Source: Asterella californica
Taxonomy: Eukaryota; Streptophyta; Marchantiopsida; Marchantiales; Aytoniaceae
Direction: 5' to 3'
DNA: 64,000 nucleotides
Assembly: GCA_036924285.1 (NCBI GenBank)
Contig: JAYKYS010000004.1
Span: forward strand, 29,048,001 to 29,112,000
The notes under the pieces are model-generated. The model saw only the letters and a program-made list of their open reading frames with translations. It made no database searches and was not told the origin of the DNA. Position numbers and translations under genes: made by a program. Positions 1 to 12,110 of this stretch are shown one piece after another; within the stretch, counting starts at the first letter, position 1, and every line of letters starts with the position of its first letter.

Positions 1-3000
1 GGTGCAGTTGAGGACACATGGGAGACGTTGAGTAATGCACTCATCGAAGAATTTCTTCCAGAAGAGAGTTATGAGAAGCTCATGGTGGAGCTTACTCATT
101 TGAAGCAACGTGACGACGAGAAAGTTCGGCAATATGCCGAAAGGGTGGATAAGTTGGAGCAACGGTTTCGGACGGTCCTACGGAAGAGTGGAGACAATGT
201 GGAGCTAACGATGGCGGGGATTGGAGCAGTGTTGACCAAGAACTTGGTGGGAGGGTTGAGGCCTTCAATTCGAACCCAAGTGAGGTACGAGAAGCCAGCA
301 ACCAAAGCGGAGGCCATCAAGATAGCGACAAATATGGAAGAGAGTTTGGATGAAGGAGATATCATCCAACCTCATCATGCTGCTCTGGTGTCAACTCCGA
401 CTCCTGGTGTAGCCACAACGATCGCACCTGCACCATCACAATTGGTGATTGCTTCAACGTCAGCTCCTACTCCAACGGTGGTGCCAAGACCGTTTGTCCC
501 AACAACGATGTCTACTGCCACCTCTGATTTTCATGCCGAGCTGAAGAGCATCACTGACACTCTTGCGGATCTCAAGATAAACGTGGTACAGTTACGAGAA
601 TGGAGGAACAAAGGTGGAGGAGGAGGTCAAAGAGGTTACGACAACAATCCCAACCGAGGAAATCAAGGTAACTTTGGAGGCAACCAAGGTAACTTTGGAG
701 GAATCACTTGTTGGACGTGTGGAGGTTCTCATTTTCAGCGAAATTGTCCTAACAACGGAGCAAGAAGTGCCGAAGCTGTCAGAATGAATGTGGGTGGAGG
801 AAATCCATCACAAGGACGAGACAAGGGGGTGGCTACTATCGATGTCGTGCGAGATCCCATCTACGAGAAAGGAGAGAGTTCAAACTCTTCTCATGCACCG
901 GTGGAGCTTTTAGCTCAAGAAAGGAAAAGAACTCGATTTTCTGATGAACCGGTTTTCATGGAGGAATCAGCTAGTAGAAGCACTCGTTCGAGTAATGTTT
1001 CGAGTACACCAAGGGAGCCAAGAAGGAAGCTGGGGATGGCGGATTTCACCATTTCATCTTCCCAAGCGGGATATGATGTGGTTGAAGATGTGGGTGCTCA
1101 GAAAGCCAACATCACTGTTGGACAACTGATCGCACTTAATCCCAGCTTACGAAGGGAACTCAGAGGAGGACTGAGTTCTAAGAGAAGCAAGAAGAAGAAA
1201 CCCAAGAGCAAGACGTCAAAGTCTGTGGGAGTTGGTGTGGTGGATGTGCATGCTTTAGAGGTATGCACTAGGGCTTCAAAGATTGAAGTCCGGTTGAATG
1301 GTCACTACGTCTCTGACGTATTGGTGGATGGAGGGTCGGCTGTAAACGCCATATCGGAGAGATTGATGAAGAAGTTGGGGATGGAACCAACTCGCCCGGC
1401 TAGCATTGTCGTGGGGATGGCTAACAAGCAACGGGTAAGACCTCTTGGCGTGTTAGAGAAGGTGGTCGTGTCTGTGATGGGAGTTCAAACATTGATGTCC
1501 TTTCAAGTGTTAAAGGACTCTAGTTATGATTTGCTCCTAGGTAGGCCTTGGTTGAGAGCTGTGCGCACCACGGATAGGTGGCACAAGGGATACTTACGGA
1601 TTGGGCCTAGAGATCATAGAGTGATAGTTCCTCTCTCGGGTGTTGGAGTTGTGACTTCTGACTCTGATAGACCCACTAGTGACTACTGAGAATCTGATAC
1701 GGAGGACGATCAGAGTGTCTCAGAAGTAGATACCGGCGATTCTTACGATCAAGAATCCTCGTCTGAGGACGAAGGATTTGGTCGAGATGAATCATTACAT
1801 CAGCTTAGTGCTATTGACTTGTTGCCTCGACCAGCAGTGGAGAAAGATCCTGACAAAGAAGAGTTGAGTGAGGCAGAGATTGTGAGAAGACTCTCTACCT
1901 TGAAGTTTGGTATCAATGTCACTCAAGAGGAGAAAAGTAGATTCCTAGATATATTTCGAAAATATATCCATGTGTTTGCTTTCAGCTACAAGGATTTGAA
2001 GGAGGTGACTCTCGAGACTCATCGAATCGAATTGGAGGAGCACGCAAGACCAGTTCGACAGAAGCAGAGAAGGGTCAATCCCACAACGGCAATGATGGTC
2101 AAGGAGGAGATAGACAAGTTGAAGGAGGCGAGTTTCATCTATGAGGTGGAGAACTCAGAATGGGTTTCACCCATTGTGATTGTCAAGAAGAAGAATGGTA
2201 AGCTGCGAGTGTGCATAGACTATAAGAAGCTGAATGCAGTTACCAAGAAGGACTATTATCCTCTACCATTTATAGATGAGATTTTGGAGGAAGTTGCCGG
2301 TCATGAGTGGTACAACTTTGGTGATGGTTATAGTGGATACAACCAGATCAAGATAGCACAGGAGTACCAGCAGTTGACTACTTTCACTACTCCTTGGGGA
2401 ACATTTGCATTTCGAGTGATGCCATTCGGACTGTGTAATGCTCCGGCCACGTTTCAGAGGTTCATGAACAAGGTGTTCGAACCATTCATAGGAAAGTTTG
2501 TTCGTGATTTCATTGATGATTTCTGTGTGTACGGAAGAAAGGAGGACCACTTTGATCATGTGATCAAAGTTCTGCAGCGGTTGGAGCAAGCTAACGCTTC
2601 TCTGAATCCAGAGAAGTGCATCTTTGGCTGCGAAGAAGGTCTGCTGTTAGGGCACATCATTTCCAAGAATGGGATTGCGGTAGATCCTGAAAAGGTGAAG
2701 AAGATTGTGGATCTTCCATTTCCGATCAACTTGACAAAGTTGAGGCAGTTTCTTGGCATGGTTGGATATTATCGTAGGTTTGTCTTTTCCTTCTCAAACA
2801 AAGCAATAGCTTTGACTATGTACATGAAGAAGGGAGTTGATTTTGACTTGATAGTGCATGATCAGAAGGCAAAGGAAGCATTTGAGGAGCTGAAAAAGGC
2901 ATTGGTGACAGCTCCTATACTTGCTAAACCTGAGTGGAGTAAAGCATTTATTCTATATACGGATGCCTCCAATGTAGCAATCGGATGTACATTAAGTCAG

Positions 3001-4701
3001 CTAGATGGAGATGGGCATGATCATCCTATAGCTTATGCTAGTAGGCAGATGGTTCCAGCGGAGAAGAATTACTCCGTGACTGAACGAGAAGGATTAGCGG
3101 TGATCTTTGGATTGAAGAAATTCCGACATTACTTGCTAGGAGGGAAATTTTCCATAGTCACAGATCACAAGGCTTTAAAGTATATCTTTAATAAGCCTAA
3201 TGCCGAAGGTCGTATTGCTCGTTGGAAGATCCTTCTAACAGAATACGATTATGTGATCGAAGATAGACCAGGGAAAAAGCATGCGAATGCTGATCTTTTG
3301 TCGAGGGCTTATGATGATGAGGGAGAAGAACCATTTGACGATTCATTTCCAGACGAGCATCTGATGACCATCACAAGCATTGAGGAGATACCGGACGAGT
3401 ATAAGGAAATCTGGAGTTTCCTTGCAGATGGCTCTTTTCCGGAAGGTATGCATACCCGAGAACGTAACGCGTTGATCAAGAGATGCAAACCTTACACCAT
3501 GGTGGAGGGAATTCTATTTCATCAAGGAGCAGATGGCTTACTAAGGAGAGCAGTTGGTCAGAAGGAGGCGTTCAAGCTGATGCACGAGTTTCACGATGGC
3601 ACTGTTTGCGGAGGTCACTTTGCTGGTAAGATAACAGCTTTCAAGATTTTGGATGCGGGTTATCACTGGAGAGGGATTTTCAAGGAGTGTTTAGACTATT
3701 GCAAAACTTGCGATGTATGTCAAGCATTTGCTCTGAAGTCTACTAGAACACCTCCGTTAAGATCAATTCCAATATTAGGACCATTTGAGAAGTGGGGTAT
3801 TGACTTTGTAGGTCCTCTCAATAAGACACCTCGAGGAAATAGATACATTGTAGTCGCCACTGACTATTGTACCAAGTGGGTAGAGGCTAGACCTTTGAGA
3901 GAGACCAATGAAACAGAAGTCGGTAGATTCTTATGGGAGAGGATCATCACCAGATTTGGATGTCCGTTAGAGTTGGTCTCGGATAGAGGAGGAGAGTTTG
4001 TAGGGAGCATGACTACTGCTATGCTACAACACTTTTCTATCAAGGCACGAGTAACGACCTCATACAAGCCAAATGCTAATGGTCTTGCGGAGAAGACCAA
4101 TCTTACACTTTGTATGATGCTCGCCAAAGATGCTGGTGTTGAGACTGCGAAACATACTTGGGATAAGAGGCTACATGCCATCTTATGGGAGTACCGAACG
4201 ACAACAAAGACTTCTACTGGGTACTCTCCATTTCGACTGGTTTATGGAGTGGAGTCCAAGTTGCCCATCCAATTCGAATTGGATACTTTTCAAACTATTC
4301 AACGAAAGTTGAAGAGGTCGAGAGGAGAAGACGTGGTCAGATCAAGAAGGGAGCAACTCATGGAGTTGGAAGAGACCCGAGCGATAGCGATGATCCGGAT
4401 GGAACGAGCTCAAGCGTATCAAAAGAAGAGTTACGACAAAAGGTTGGGCAAGAGGGAGGTAAAACCTTTTCAAGTCGGAGATTGGGTTATGTTGTATGAT
4501 GCTATCAGATTCAAGAGGGCTAGGAAGAAGTTTCTTCCGAGATATTTTGGTCCTTTTGTTGTAGATAAGGTGTGGAGCAACTTCACATATGACCTTCAGG
4601 AGCTGGGAGGAAGGAGATTCGATCGGGTAAATCATGACAAGTTGAAGTTGTTTCATCAACGAAAGTTCTCTCTTCACTCCGAGGACGGAGCGAAAATTTA
4701 G
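1..4701 (+). CDS. Ty3/gypsy gag-pol polyprotein, G1a, 5'-truncated by the window edge
   Basis: One reading frame is open from base 1 to the TAG at 4699-4701 except for a single in-frame TGA at 1687-1689; the decayed copy G1b has TGG there. Order of domains: gag capsid region (1-560), glycine/asparagine-rich stretch, zinc knuckle CWTCGGSHFQRNC (709-747, spacing CX2CX3HX4C), aspartic protease with DGGSA (1327-1341), reverse transcriptase with catalytic FIDD (Asp codons 2515-2520), RNase H (first Asp at 2962), integrase with an N-terminal HHCC zinc module (about 3580-3725) and catalytic Asp 3802, Asp 3982 and Glu 4090, which gives D-X59-D-X35-E. A GPF motif lies near 4540-4557. No chromodomain is seen. 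The polyprotein would form capsid and copy element RNA into DNA for integration. Protease lying directly before RT and integrase lying last is the Ty3/gypsy order. The capsid start lies upstream of the window. Apart from the TGA it looks intact, so it is probably recent. Confidence 0.95.
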
Positions 4702-4714
4702 TCCGGGGGTAAAA
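4701..4714 (+). other. Polypurine tract of G1a
   Basis: A G-rich purine run (GGGGG followed by TAAAA) lies directly before the LTR start. This is the usual position for the plus-strand primer of LTR retrotransposons. The same context (GGGG then ATAAAA) precedes the LTR of the second copy at 29,711-29,720. Confidence 0.7.
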
Positions 4715-5629
4715 TGTAACGACCTATGTTACACATAGGAAGTTTGTCAATTAGTAAGGTGTTTAGTTATAACTAAGGGTTGAGAATGTTTATTTGCTGC
4801 CAAAGTACTTTTAGGAGGTATCAAGTTAGTCATGACTAGCTAAAAGTTAGTTATGGTTAAACTTAGCTGTACTTTTGGCAGAATTCAGATATTTGCTAAA
4901 GAGTGAGCACTACTATCTTGTCATCTTGTCTAAAAGGTAGAAAGGAGGTGGAAAGTATCTCTTATCTCCTTTTTGACTTGATATTAGTGGTTGGATTAAA
5001 GTTGTGGACTTTGTGGGCATTAAAAACAAGAAGAGATTCCACATGTTTCCTTTTTAGTGGGTCCTAGTGTAGAGGGGGGGTGGAAATTCGAGATTCCTTG
5101 AGAATATTCCAGAATCCTTCTAGAAGTTGTTGACTTTGAAGGAATAAGCCCATGTGAAAAGGTAAAAAGCCCATGTGATCAATGCTTTTACCTTAAGTAA
5201 TATCTTAGTAAAACCCGGTAAAAGTAGTTACGGCTGAGTTACCGAGGGTACCAAAGTAAAAACCTAGAATGTATAAATAGAGGAGTAGAGAAGAGCTCCT
5301 CATCCTTGTTTTCACATTGTCGTAATGACAACTTGAGTAATATAGAGAGTGTGGGACATTTTTAGCATGTGAGAACTTGAGAGACGTCGTTAGAATGGAG
5401 GATTTTAGTGGATGAGATTATGGAGATTTTAGTTGATAAGTTTGTGGGTGTATGAATGAGAGTGAACTTAGCATTTTTCCCTTCAAGATTCATGGTGTGC
5501 TTCCATCAAAGCCATCAGAGGTGACCCCTGAGTGAGAGACAGGCCCGACAGTTGCAGATTCGTGGATGACGATCGTGGAGGTTAAGAGATCGGGGGGTAG
5601 TTGATCGTTAGGACCGCGGAGGGTTTACA
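4715..5629 (+). repeat. 3' LTR of G1a (915 bp)
   Basis: The LTR begins TGTAACGACC and ends GGGTTTACA, with inverted termini TGTAA/TTACA. The same sequence, about 909 bp, recurs after the polypurine tract of G1b at 29,721-30,629, which fixes both ends. A TATA-like box lies at 5272-5279. The sequence that follows (from 5630) matches the inside of family A at about 33,119, so G1a inserted into a family A copy. The 5' LTR lies outside the window. Confidence 0.92.
5272..5279 (+). promoter_or_regulatory. TATA box in the G1a LTR
   Basis: TATAAATA is followed by a GA-rich leader. The same box is conserved at 30,274-30,281 in the G1b LTR, in the position expected for the U3/R boundary of a retrotransposon LTR. 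Confidence 0.6.
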
Positions 5630-6266
5630 GTCCGACCCATAGCAGCCTACTCCTTCTTCTTCCTGAACTTAGAAGAGAGTCTGAGAAGACTTGCTGGCAG
5701 AATCTGGAGAGATTGGTCGAGGGTCATGTCTTCTCGTCATGCAGCAAGCTTCTTCTGAGTGTGTATGAGAGGCGAGGAGTCAGAAGAACAGAGTGCGAAC
5801 GTCTTGTGTCTGTTGTGAGGTTAGATTGCGTGTTGGAAGCAGAAGACAGATGAGACCAGTGAAGGGAAGCCTAGCTTGGTTAGGTCTTCCGAGAACGTTA
5901 CTCAATCGGAAGCTGTCTCGGGAGTCTTCCTAGAGATCACTGTCAACGCAGGAGCCCGCAACCATCTTCTGAACCTTTCATATGCTTTGCTTCTCGCACA
6001 TATTGTATCTTCTGTTAGGAAGTAGGATGTAATGCAAGGTGGGTTGTCTTCTTAGGAATCCATGCGAGACCTTGCTTCGTTAGGATTGATTAGAAACAAC
6101 GCGGAGGAAGTTAGAAGCACTGTTAGAATCCCGGAAAACGGAGTAGTTGTCTTCTGAAAGACTAGATTCGTCTTCTGAGAGTGGAAGCTAGACTGTGAGA
6201 ACTTGGAAGGACTGAGCCTTCGGCTCACAATAAGTGCATGTGGCTTAGTGCAACAGAGTTTCAAGT

Positions 6267-8575
6267 ATGTCGATGCATCCTCGAGGGTTGGTGTTACCAG
6301 CAGCGGAGTTGGCCGAGGCCAAGCCCTTCCTCAAGGAGTTGGGTCTCGACTTCTTCCTGTGGGATTGGAACCTCGCCGATCAAGGACTTCTGGAGGAGGT
6401 TTGGGCAGCGTTGCCTCCTCGCAACCGTGTACTTGCAAAGGCAGGAGTAGCTCGGGGAAGACCATCTTCCTGGACAGCAGAATGGTGGCGGATGGCTTTC
6501 CACAGGTCAGAAGCCGAGAACAAGGGGTATGAGTTGGAGAAGAAGATCCTACCGATGATCTCGGGGAAGTGGCATGTGCCTGGAAGCACAACTTGTCTCT
6601 TCCTGGAAGACAGACAAGAAAGGAACGGATGTAAGGTAGAAGCTTACCGGGAGCCGCAGAAGCGTCTTCTGACGAAGCTGTTCTTGCACCTTTTTCCTAC
6701 GAGGAAGGCGCAGAAGACGAGGTACCTAGGAGACCAAGACATAGAGTTCCTAGAGGTTATGTGGGAAGGGCTACCCATCAACTGGGGTGCGGTCATCCAC
6801 GCATATGTGCAGGTGGAGCTAGTATACTTAGGCAACCCAGCAGTAGGACACCTAACACCGTTCTTCTATTACCTGTACGTGGCCAAGGGAGATCTGACGG
6901 AAGATCAGTTGGCGAGATATGGACCAAAAGGGCAGCACGAGGCGAAGGAGGAGACCTCGGGAGAAGACGATCGAGCAGCAGCAATGACTCCCCCTCCCAC
7001 TCTGATGCCGCAGATGAGGCCAAGTACTCATCAGAAGACGCTTCTGGCGAGAGAAGACGACTCCAATGGGTCGGAAGACGCGATGCACCAAGGAAGATGA
7101 GTCATAGGAGTGTGTCTAGGAAGACCACCCTCTTCTCGATCATTCATTCTGGATCGGAGTCCAATTCGCAAGAAGAGTCGCTGTGTACCCGCCCGAAGCA
7201 GAAGACCGCTTCTACAACACCAAGGAGTCTTCCGAAGACTCCAGAAGACGAAGGATGGATGGATACTCCTACTGCGATGCGAGGAAGCGCAGTAAAGAGG
7301 ATCGCTTCTGCCATGGGGAGGGATCTTCCACCCCGGAAGATGAGAAGAGTAGCATCTTCCCGTGCGCAGAAACAGAAGATCATAGTGATGGAAGAGGCAT
7401 CCTTGCCTCTGGAAGACAAGGTCGACACCTCCGATCGGGTTGTGAAGATGAGTCTGTCTTCCACGAGAAGAAGACTGGAGGAGTTCAGTGCCTTCTTCCA
7501 CTCAGAGATCCAGCCAACTATGGAGTTGCTCGAGAAGAGAGCGAAGGCTCAGGAGAAGCCGCTACATCATGGATTTGACCTACGCACCCTGATGCGACAA
7601 GAAGAGGACCAGAAGAAGACAGAAGCGCACGAAGCTAGTCTCCGTACCACGGAGAAGCTCGCAGCGAAATACAAGACGGAAGCTGCCGCTTCTGCCAAGG
7701 AGTCAGCGCAGCTGAAGAGGAGCAACCAGGAGTTGCAAGCGCGTTTACAACAGCGTGACCAGGAGGTTCTGCAAGTGCGAGGTAAGATCACCGCCCTTGC
7801 AGAGGAGAAGACGACATGGAAGACTCTGCGGAAAGCCGCAGAAGCGCAGACTGCAGCCGAGAAGACGCAACGGGAAACAGCGGAAGCTCGTGCGCAGGGG
7901 ATGTTAGCTCAGTCGGTGGAAGCGCTTCGGAAGAAGTTTAACTTCAACGCGGGTAGGAAGCTTCTTACCTTGGCTAGGGAATGAGACGACGAGTCCCGGT
8001 CGATATTGATAGAATGCAAGGAGAGCATGTTCTGGTACTTGGATCGGCAGATAGAGGGAGTGAAGACACTCTACGGTCTTCTCTTGCTTCTACAACCCGC
8101 AACTGCATCTTCCCAAGTCCCAGCACCATCGATCGGATCAGATTTGGAGAAAGAGGAGTTCGACCTCGCTGACCACTTGGTAGTGACAGCGTTGGAAGTC
8201 GAGAAGACCTCGAAAGAAGCCCCGGAAGACAAGGCGTCTTCTGGAAGACAAGAAGACGAGTCGTCTTCCCAGGTATTCCGAGTGGAGGAAGCGACTTCCC
8301 CCGGACCCCTATGAGGTCACCATGGTCCCAGTGTCGAACTAGTGCCTCAGAAGAGTGAGGAAGCACAAGTCGACCCAGCTTCCCAGAAGACGCTTCCGTC
8401 TTCCGAAGCAGAAGCAGAAGCAGAAGCAGTAGCAGAGCCAGCGACGATTGTTGAGGAGGAAGTCACCTCAATGACACCCGAGGTAATTGCAGGGCTTCCC
8501 AGCTTATCAGAGGCCGAGTTAGTAGTTCCGATAGGAGCAGATCAGGTAGAGATTGCCTCCAAGCAATCAGAGTAG
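6267..8575 (+). pseudogene. Family A ORF (A1): coiled-coil protein of unknown function
   Basis: The start ATG (MSMHPRGLVLP) is conserved in all three family A copies with a 5' end, and the stop after KQSE at 8573-8575 matches the A2 stop. The protein would be about 769 residues. Its N-terminal part is globular and rich in Trp and Leu (about 1-220, including WGAVIHAYVQ). A Ser/Asp/Glu-rich stretch follows, then a basic region with DLPPRKMRRVASS, then a long coiled coil (about 430-570), then an acidic tail with EAEAEA repeats. Damage relative to A2: a 1-nt deletion near 7087 that moves the frame, an in-frame TGA at 7982-7984 (TGG in A2), and a +1/-1 pair near 8298-8330 that exposes a TGA at 8312. 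I do not recognise a catalytic domain. The layout resembles the gag-like or mobile-domain proteins of plant transposons, and element B encodes a related protein. Loss of function in this copy is likely. Confidence 0.7.
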
Positions 8576-8837
8576 GTAGCAAACATAGAAGACAAGTTGA
8601 CATTTCTAAACTTAGGAAGTACCGAACATGCTATCTTAAGGAGTGGCAGTTCTAGTGTAAATTTAGTTAGGCAGCCATGTGGCAGAGTAGGAAGTGCAAG
8701 AACAGGAAGGGGAAACCGCTTGCATGTGGAGGGACAGCTTTTCTCTCCGGGGTGGTGGTTCTCTCTGTTTTCTCGTGTAGATGTTTAAGTAGGATCACAG
8801 CGCAGACATTAGAGACATATTACAGACGCATACGCAT

Positions 8838-8868
8838 CACTGTGCGTAGAGACACATTACGCACAGTG
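8838..8868. repeat. Perfect 11-bp hairpin in the A1 tail
   Basis: CACTGTGCGTA and its exact reverse complement TACGCACAGTG are separated by nine bases. It lies in the non-coding tail of A1 and is not conserved in sequence at the matching place in A2. Confidence 0.7.
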
Positions 8869-11305
8869 CATGCTACACCCGATGTTAGAGACATACGAAT
8901 AGATTGGGATTATACTGGAGGGGTCTGCATGCTCGTTACCAACAGTGGTTCGACGATGTAAATAGAAGTAGTGGACAGTTTAGGAGCAGATAACGACATC
9001 CTCGTGTAGTCCTATTGGCTAGACTGGTGTGTTGAGGATTAGGAGCAGAAACTAGAAGGAGTGAGCTTCCCACAACACCAATGTGCCTTCTTCTCGAGGA
9101 ATGGATTGCTGATTTGAGTGCAAAAGCTTGATTCGTGTCTTGGAGGTAGTGGGTTTCCTTGAATTCACTCCCGACTGTGCATGGGAAGCATTCTTCTTGA
9201 GTGACGGTGACTGTCAGCAGTTGTGCAGATTCGCAGCTTGGCTCGTTCAGTGGAGCACTTCGGATCCACGTACGGACGGTCCTATGGATAAGGGATCCCA
9301 GAAGATAGAGTAGTCGGAGCAGCGAGAGAAGAAGAAAGAAGCCTTCTTCTCACAACAGAAGACGACATCCTCAAGTAGAAGATTGTGTGACTGTACGCAC
9401 GTTTGTTGTCTTCCTCCCCAAACTATTACAAGCAGGGATGGCTTGTTAGTCAGGATCCGGACTAGAAGCCTATCAGAATCTTAATTTCTTATTCTTATCT
9501 TATTTTCTCTCATTTGGATTTTCTCTTCTTCCTCATCTTCCCTCATCTTCCCCATCTTCTTACCTTCTTCTAGTGAGCTTCCGTGAAGGTCAATGTCGTT
9601 GTAGTGCTGCAGGAAGACCGTTTTCGTAGACAGAAGCCTGGGAAGGCTACAGGGGGTATACATCCTGTGATTAATCTAACCCGTTAGAATATGGAAGAGC
9701 AATGTGCGTCTGACGTTGCTAGTTCGACTTCTACGAGGCAGGAGCAGTCTTCTGGAGGCGTGAGAAGCCGAGTTGAACCTCCAGAAGCCGAGAATTGCTT
9801 CGGGAAGATGGTACTGAGAAGATCGGAAAAAGTGACCTGGAAACAGGATGCATCATCTCGGACTCCTCTGTAGATAGTTGTGTGATATTTTAGTTAGTAG
9901 TCGTTTGTTTAGGTCCAGGGCACCTTCTGAAGGGCCTAGAAGCCGTGTGGTTTTGTGAGAAGACGGGATTTCTAGACAAAACCCGTGTGTTTGTGTGTTT
10001 GAATAGATCTTAGAACTTAGAGCAGCGTTACTTGTGCAAATCTTCTGTAAGAACGATATCTTTTATACTAAATGGACAACGATATCTTTTATACTATCTT
10101 TGTATTCTCATAGGCGATAGTCAACATGGTGAGTACCTAGACTTATCTAGATAATTAATGCAATTCTTGTATCAAATAACATAAATAAATTTAAATAATC
10201 TTCAAATTAACTAAACACGTGAACTTTTCTATAAATACTCCTTTATGAGAAGAATATTTGTGAAAACGCATGATTATTTAGTTAGTTCAGTAAAGCAGTA
10301 AGTTCTCACGAGGTGAAAGTGGTTATCACTGGAAGAGGAAAATGTTGTTGTGTACAATTATCTGGCGTAGTTAAAGAAGGTTTTACGGTAGGAAAGAACA
10401 GTAGCCGGCAAGTAAAGCTGTGATCCGTTATAGACAGTCCGTTTGGACTTGGGAAAGGTTCTGGTGGTAGGTAAGGACTTGACTTTTAAACTTTTCAGTA
10501 AAGAAAGTCTTCTGACAAGAAGGTTGACTTTTCATTGAACTACACCTACCTCCCTTAGTAAGGACTCAGGACTCGGAGTCAGGAGAAAGCGTTCAGGAGT
10601 TTCACACGACCTTTTGTTATGTTTGCACGACAGAAAATTGTCGCGAATATTCTTAAACTACTCTTCTCAAGTGCCCGTATTCCATCGTAACGGTGTGTTT
10701 GCGATGTGCTGTGATGGCACTAAAATCTATGACACGGGCAGGCAGACCCGACCTGCCTGCGCTGGGCAAAAGTCATCTACAGTTGGCGTGTAGGAGAGAC
10801 AAGCAAGACAAATGTAGGTAAACCACGGAGGAACTACTCTTCGTGGTTGTTGCTCGATGTGCAGTCACTGCAGTGTGACTTCCGCGCATTAGCTTTTGGC
10901 TTCTCTGGTCGGAACTTTCGTCATGTCCAATCGTGTCACCTGAAATAGAAAGCAATGGATAGATGTTTCTGGAATCTGAAGAAACAGCATCAGTCCATAT
11001 TTCCTCCTATTCACTTCTACTATTTCCTTCGACGCCGTTGCATGCAGGAGTCCGCCAGCAGGTCTTCATACTCCCATGGTTTGACGGTTATGATTTAATT
11101 CTCACCCAATAGACTTGGTAGATTCCGTCCAGGCCTCGATTAATCTTTGATTCATGTTTGCATTCTTTTGGCGCAGAAACGACCAAACGTAAACTTGCTA
11201 GTATATAGTTGGGTAGAGAAGTAATACTCCTTGAAAATTATTTTTCTTCAGTAATGATACCATGCATATTGAAAAAATATCCATACATTACATAATTTTT
11301 TCTTG

Positions 11306-11348
11306 AATTCTCCAATGAAATAATATATTATTATTTCATTGGAGAATT
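11306..11348. repeat. Perfect 20-bp inverted repeat (hairpin)
   Basis: The left arm 11,306-11,325 and the right arm 11,329-11,348 are exact reverse complements with a three-base TAT loop. Arms include CTCCAATG and CATTGGAG. It stands alone in AT-rich DNA; it could be a small foldback repeat or a remnant of a MITE. Confidence 0.85.
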
Positions 11349-11972
11349 TCATTATTTACCTAGAAAAACTTATGTTAATATATCTTTATCATGATGTCAT
11401 TGTAAACATTCTTAACAAATAGTTATATTTTTGTCAACAAATAGTCTTTTAAATAGTCTTTTAAAAGTTTCAAGATTATCAAATGAAATAGTACAACCAT
11501 CAAATGTCATACAGTTCAAAATATGTTATCGAAATAAAATATGACATCATACAGTATATGAATCTATCTCTACTTGAACTTCATGCAGATAAAAAGTATG
11601 TAATTCTTTTTCCCGTTTAGCTACTATTGTTATTATATTTTATTGCTTGAAGAAATAACGGTTAATAGTGATTTTGAAAATTTTAAATAGAGAACCTTGA
11701 AGAGTTAGCTTGAAGAGAAGATCTTTCATCCCTCAACATGGAAGTGTACGTTCGAACCCCTGTACCTCCTTGACCAAGGGCAAACAAATGTCTTATTGAT
11801 ATTGATTCAGTCCATGAACTTTCAAGACTTCGGTAATCTTATAAATTGATTTCTCATATCCTCTATTATGCACATAGCATTATTGATCCTACTCGATTCA
11901 TCCTAAATCTAGTAGATTCAATATATCACTGTATGTATTGGTCTTCAAATTTATTTAGTATATGACAAACAA

Positions 11973-12110
11973 CCGGTATTAAATTTGATATCTGCTTTTT
12001 GACCAACCACCTAGTAAACTAACTTGTAGATAACCAAATATCCGGTATTAAATTTGATATCTGCTTTTTGATCAACCACCTAGTAAACTAACTTGTAGAT
12101 AACTAAATAT
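11973..12110. repeat. 69-bp direct tandem duplication
   Basis: Two adjacent 69-base units starting CCGGTATTAAATTTG (11,973-12,041 and 12,042-12,110) differ at only a couple of positions. This is a simple recent duplication. Confidence 0.9.

Larger units (their letters stand above)
5630..10110 (+). mobile_element. Family A element, copy A1 (5' part cut by G1a)
   Basis: This region aligns throughout with copy A2 at about 33,119-37,617: a leader, one long ORF (6267-8575) and a long 3' non-coding tail. The tail ends near the shared block GAACGATATC..TATACTAAATGG (about 10,052-10,076), after which the two copies diverge. No LTR pair, reverse transcriptase or integrase is visible, so the family is non-autonomous or of another class. 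GAAGAC and GTCTTC are strikingly frequent on both strands in coding and non-coding parts. The 5' portion is missing because G1a and its LTR end exactly at the join. Confidence 0.75.

Noticed and set aside
1..4701. Chromodomain at the end of G1a integrase
   Set aside because: After the GPF segment only a short basic tail remains. No aromatic cage pattern of a chromodomain could be seen.
6761..7085. Alternative start of a separate protein overlapping the A1 ORF
   Set aside because: The frame becomes family A coding only after the 1-nt deletion near 7,087. Upstream of that it is an out-of-frame shadow.
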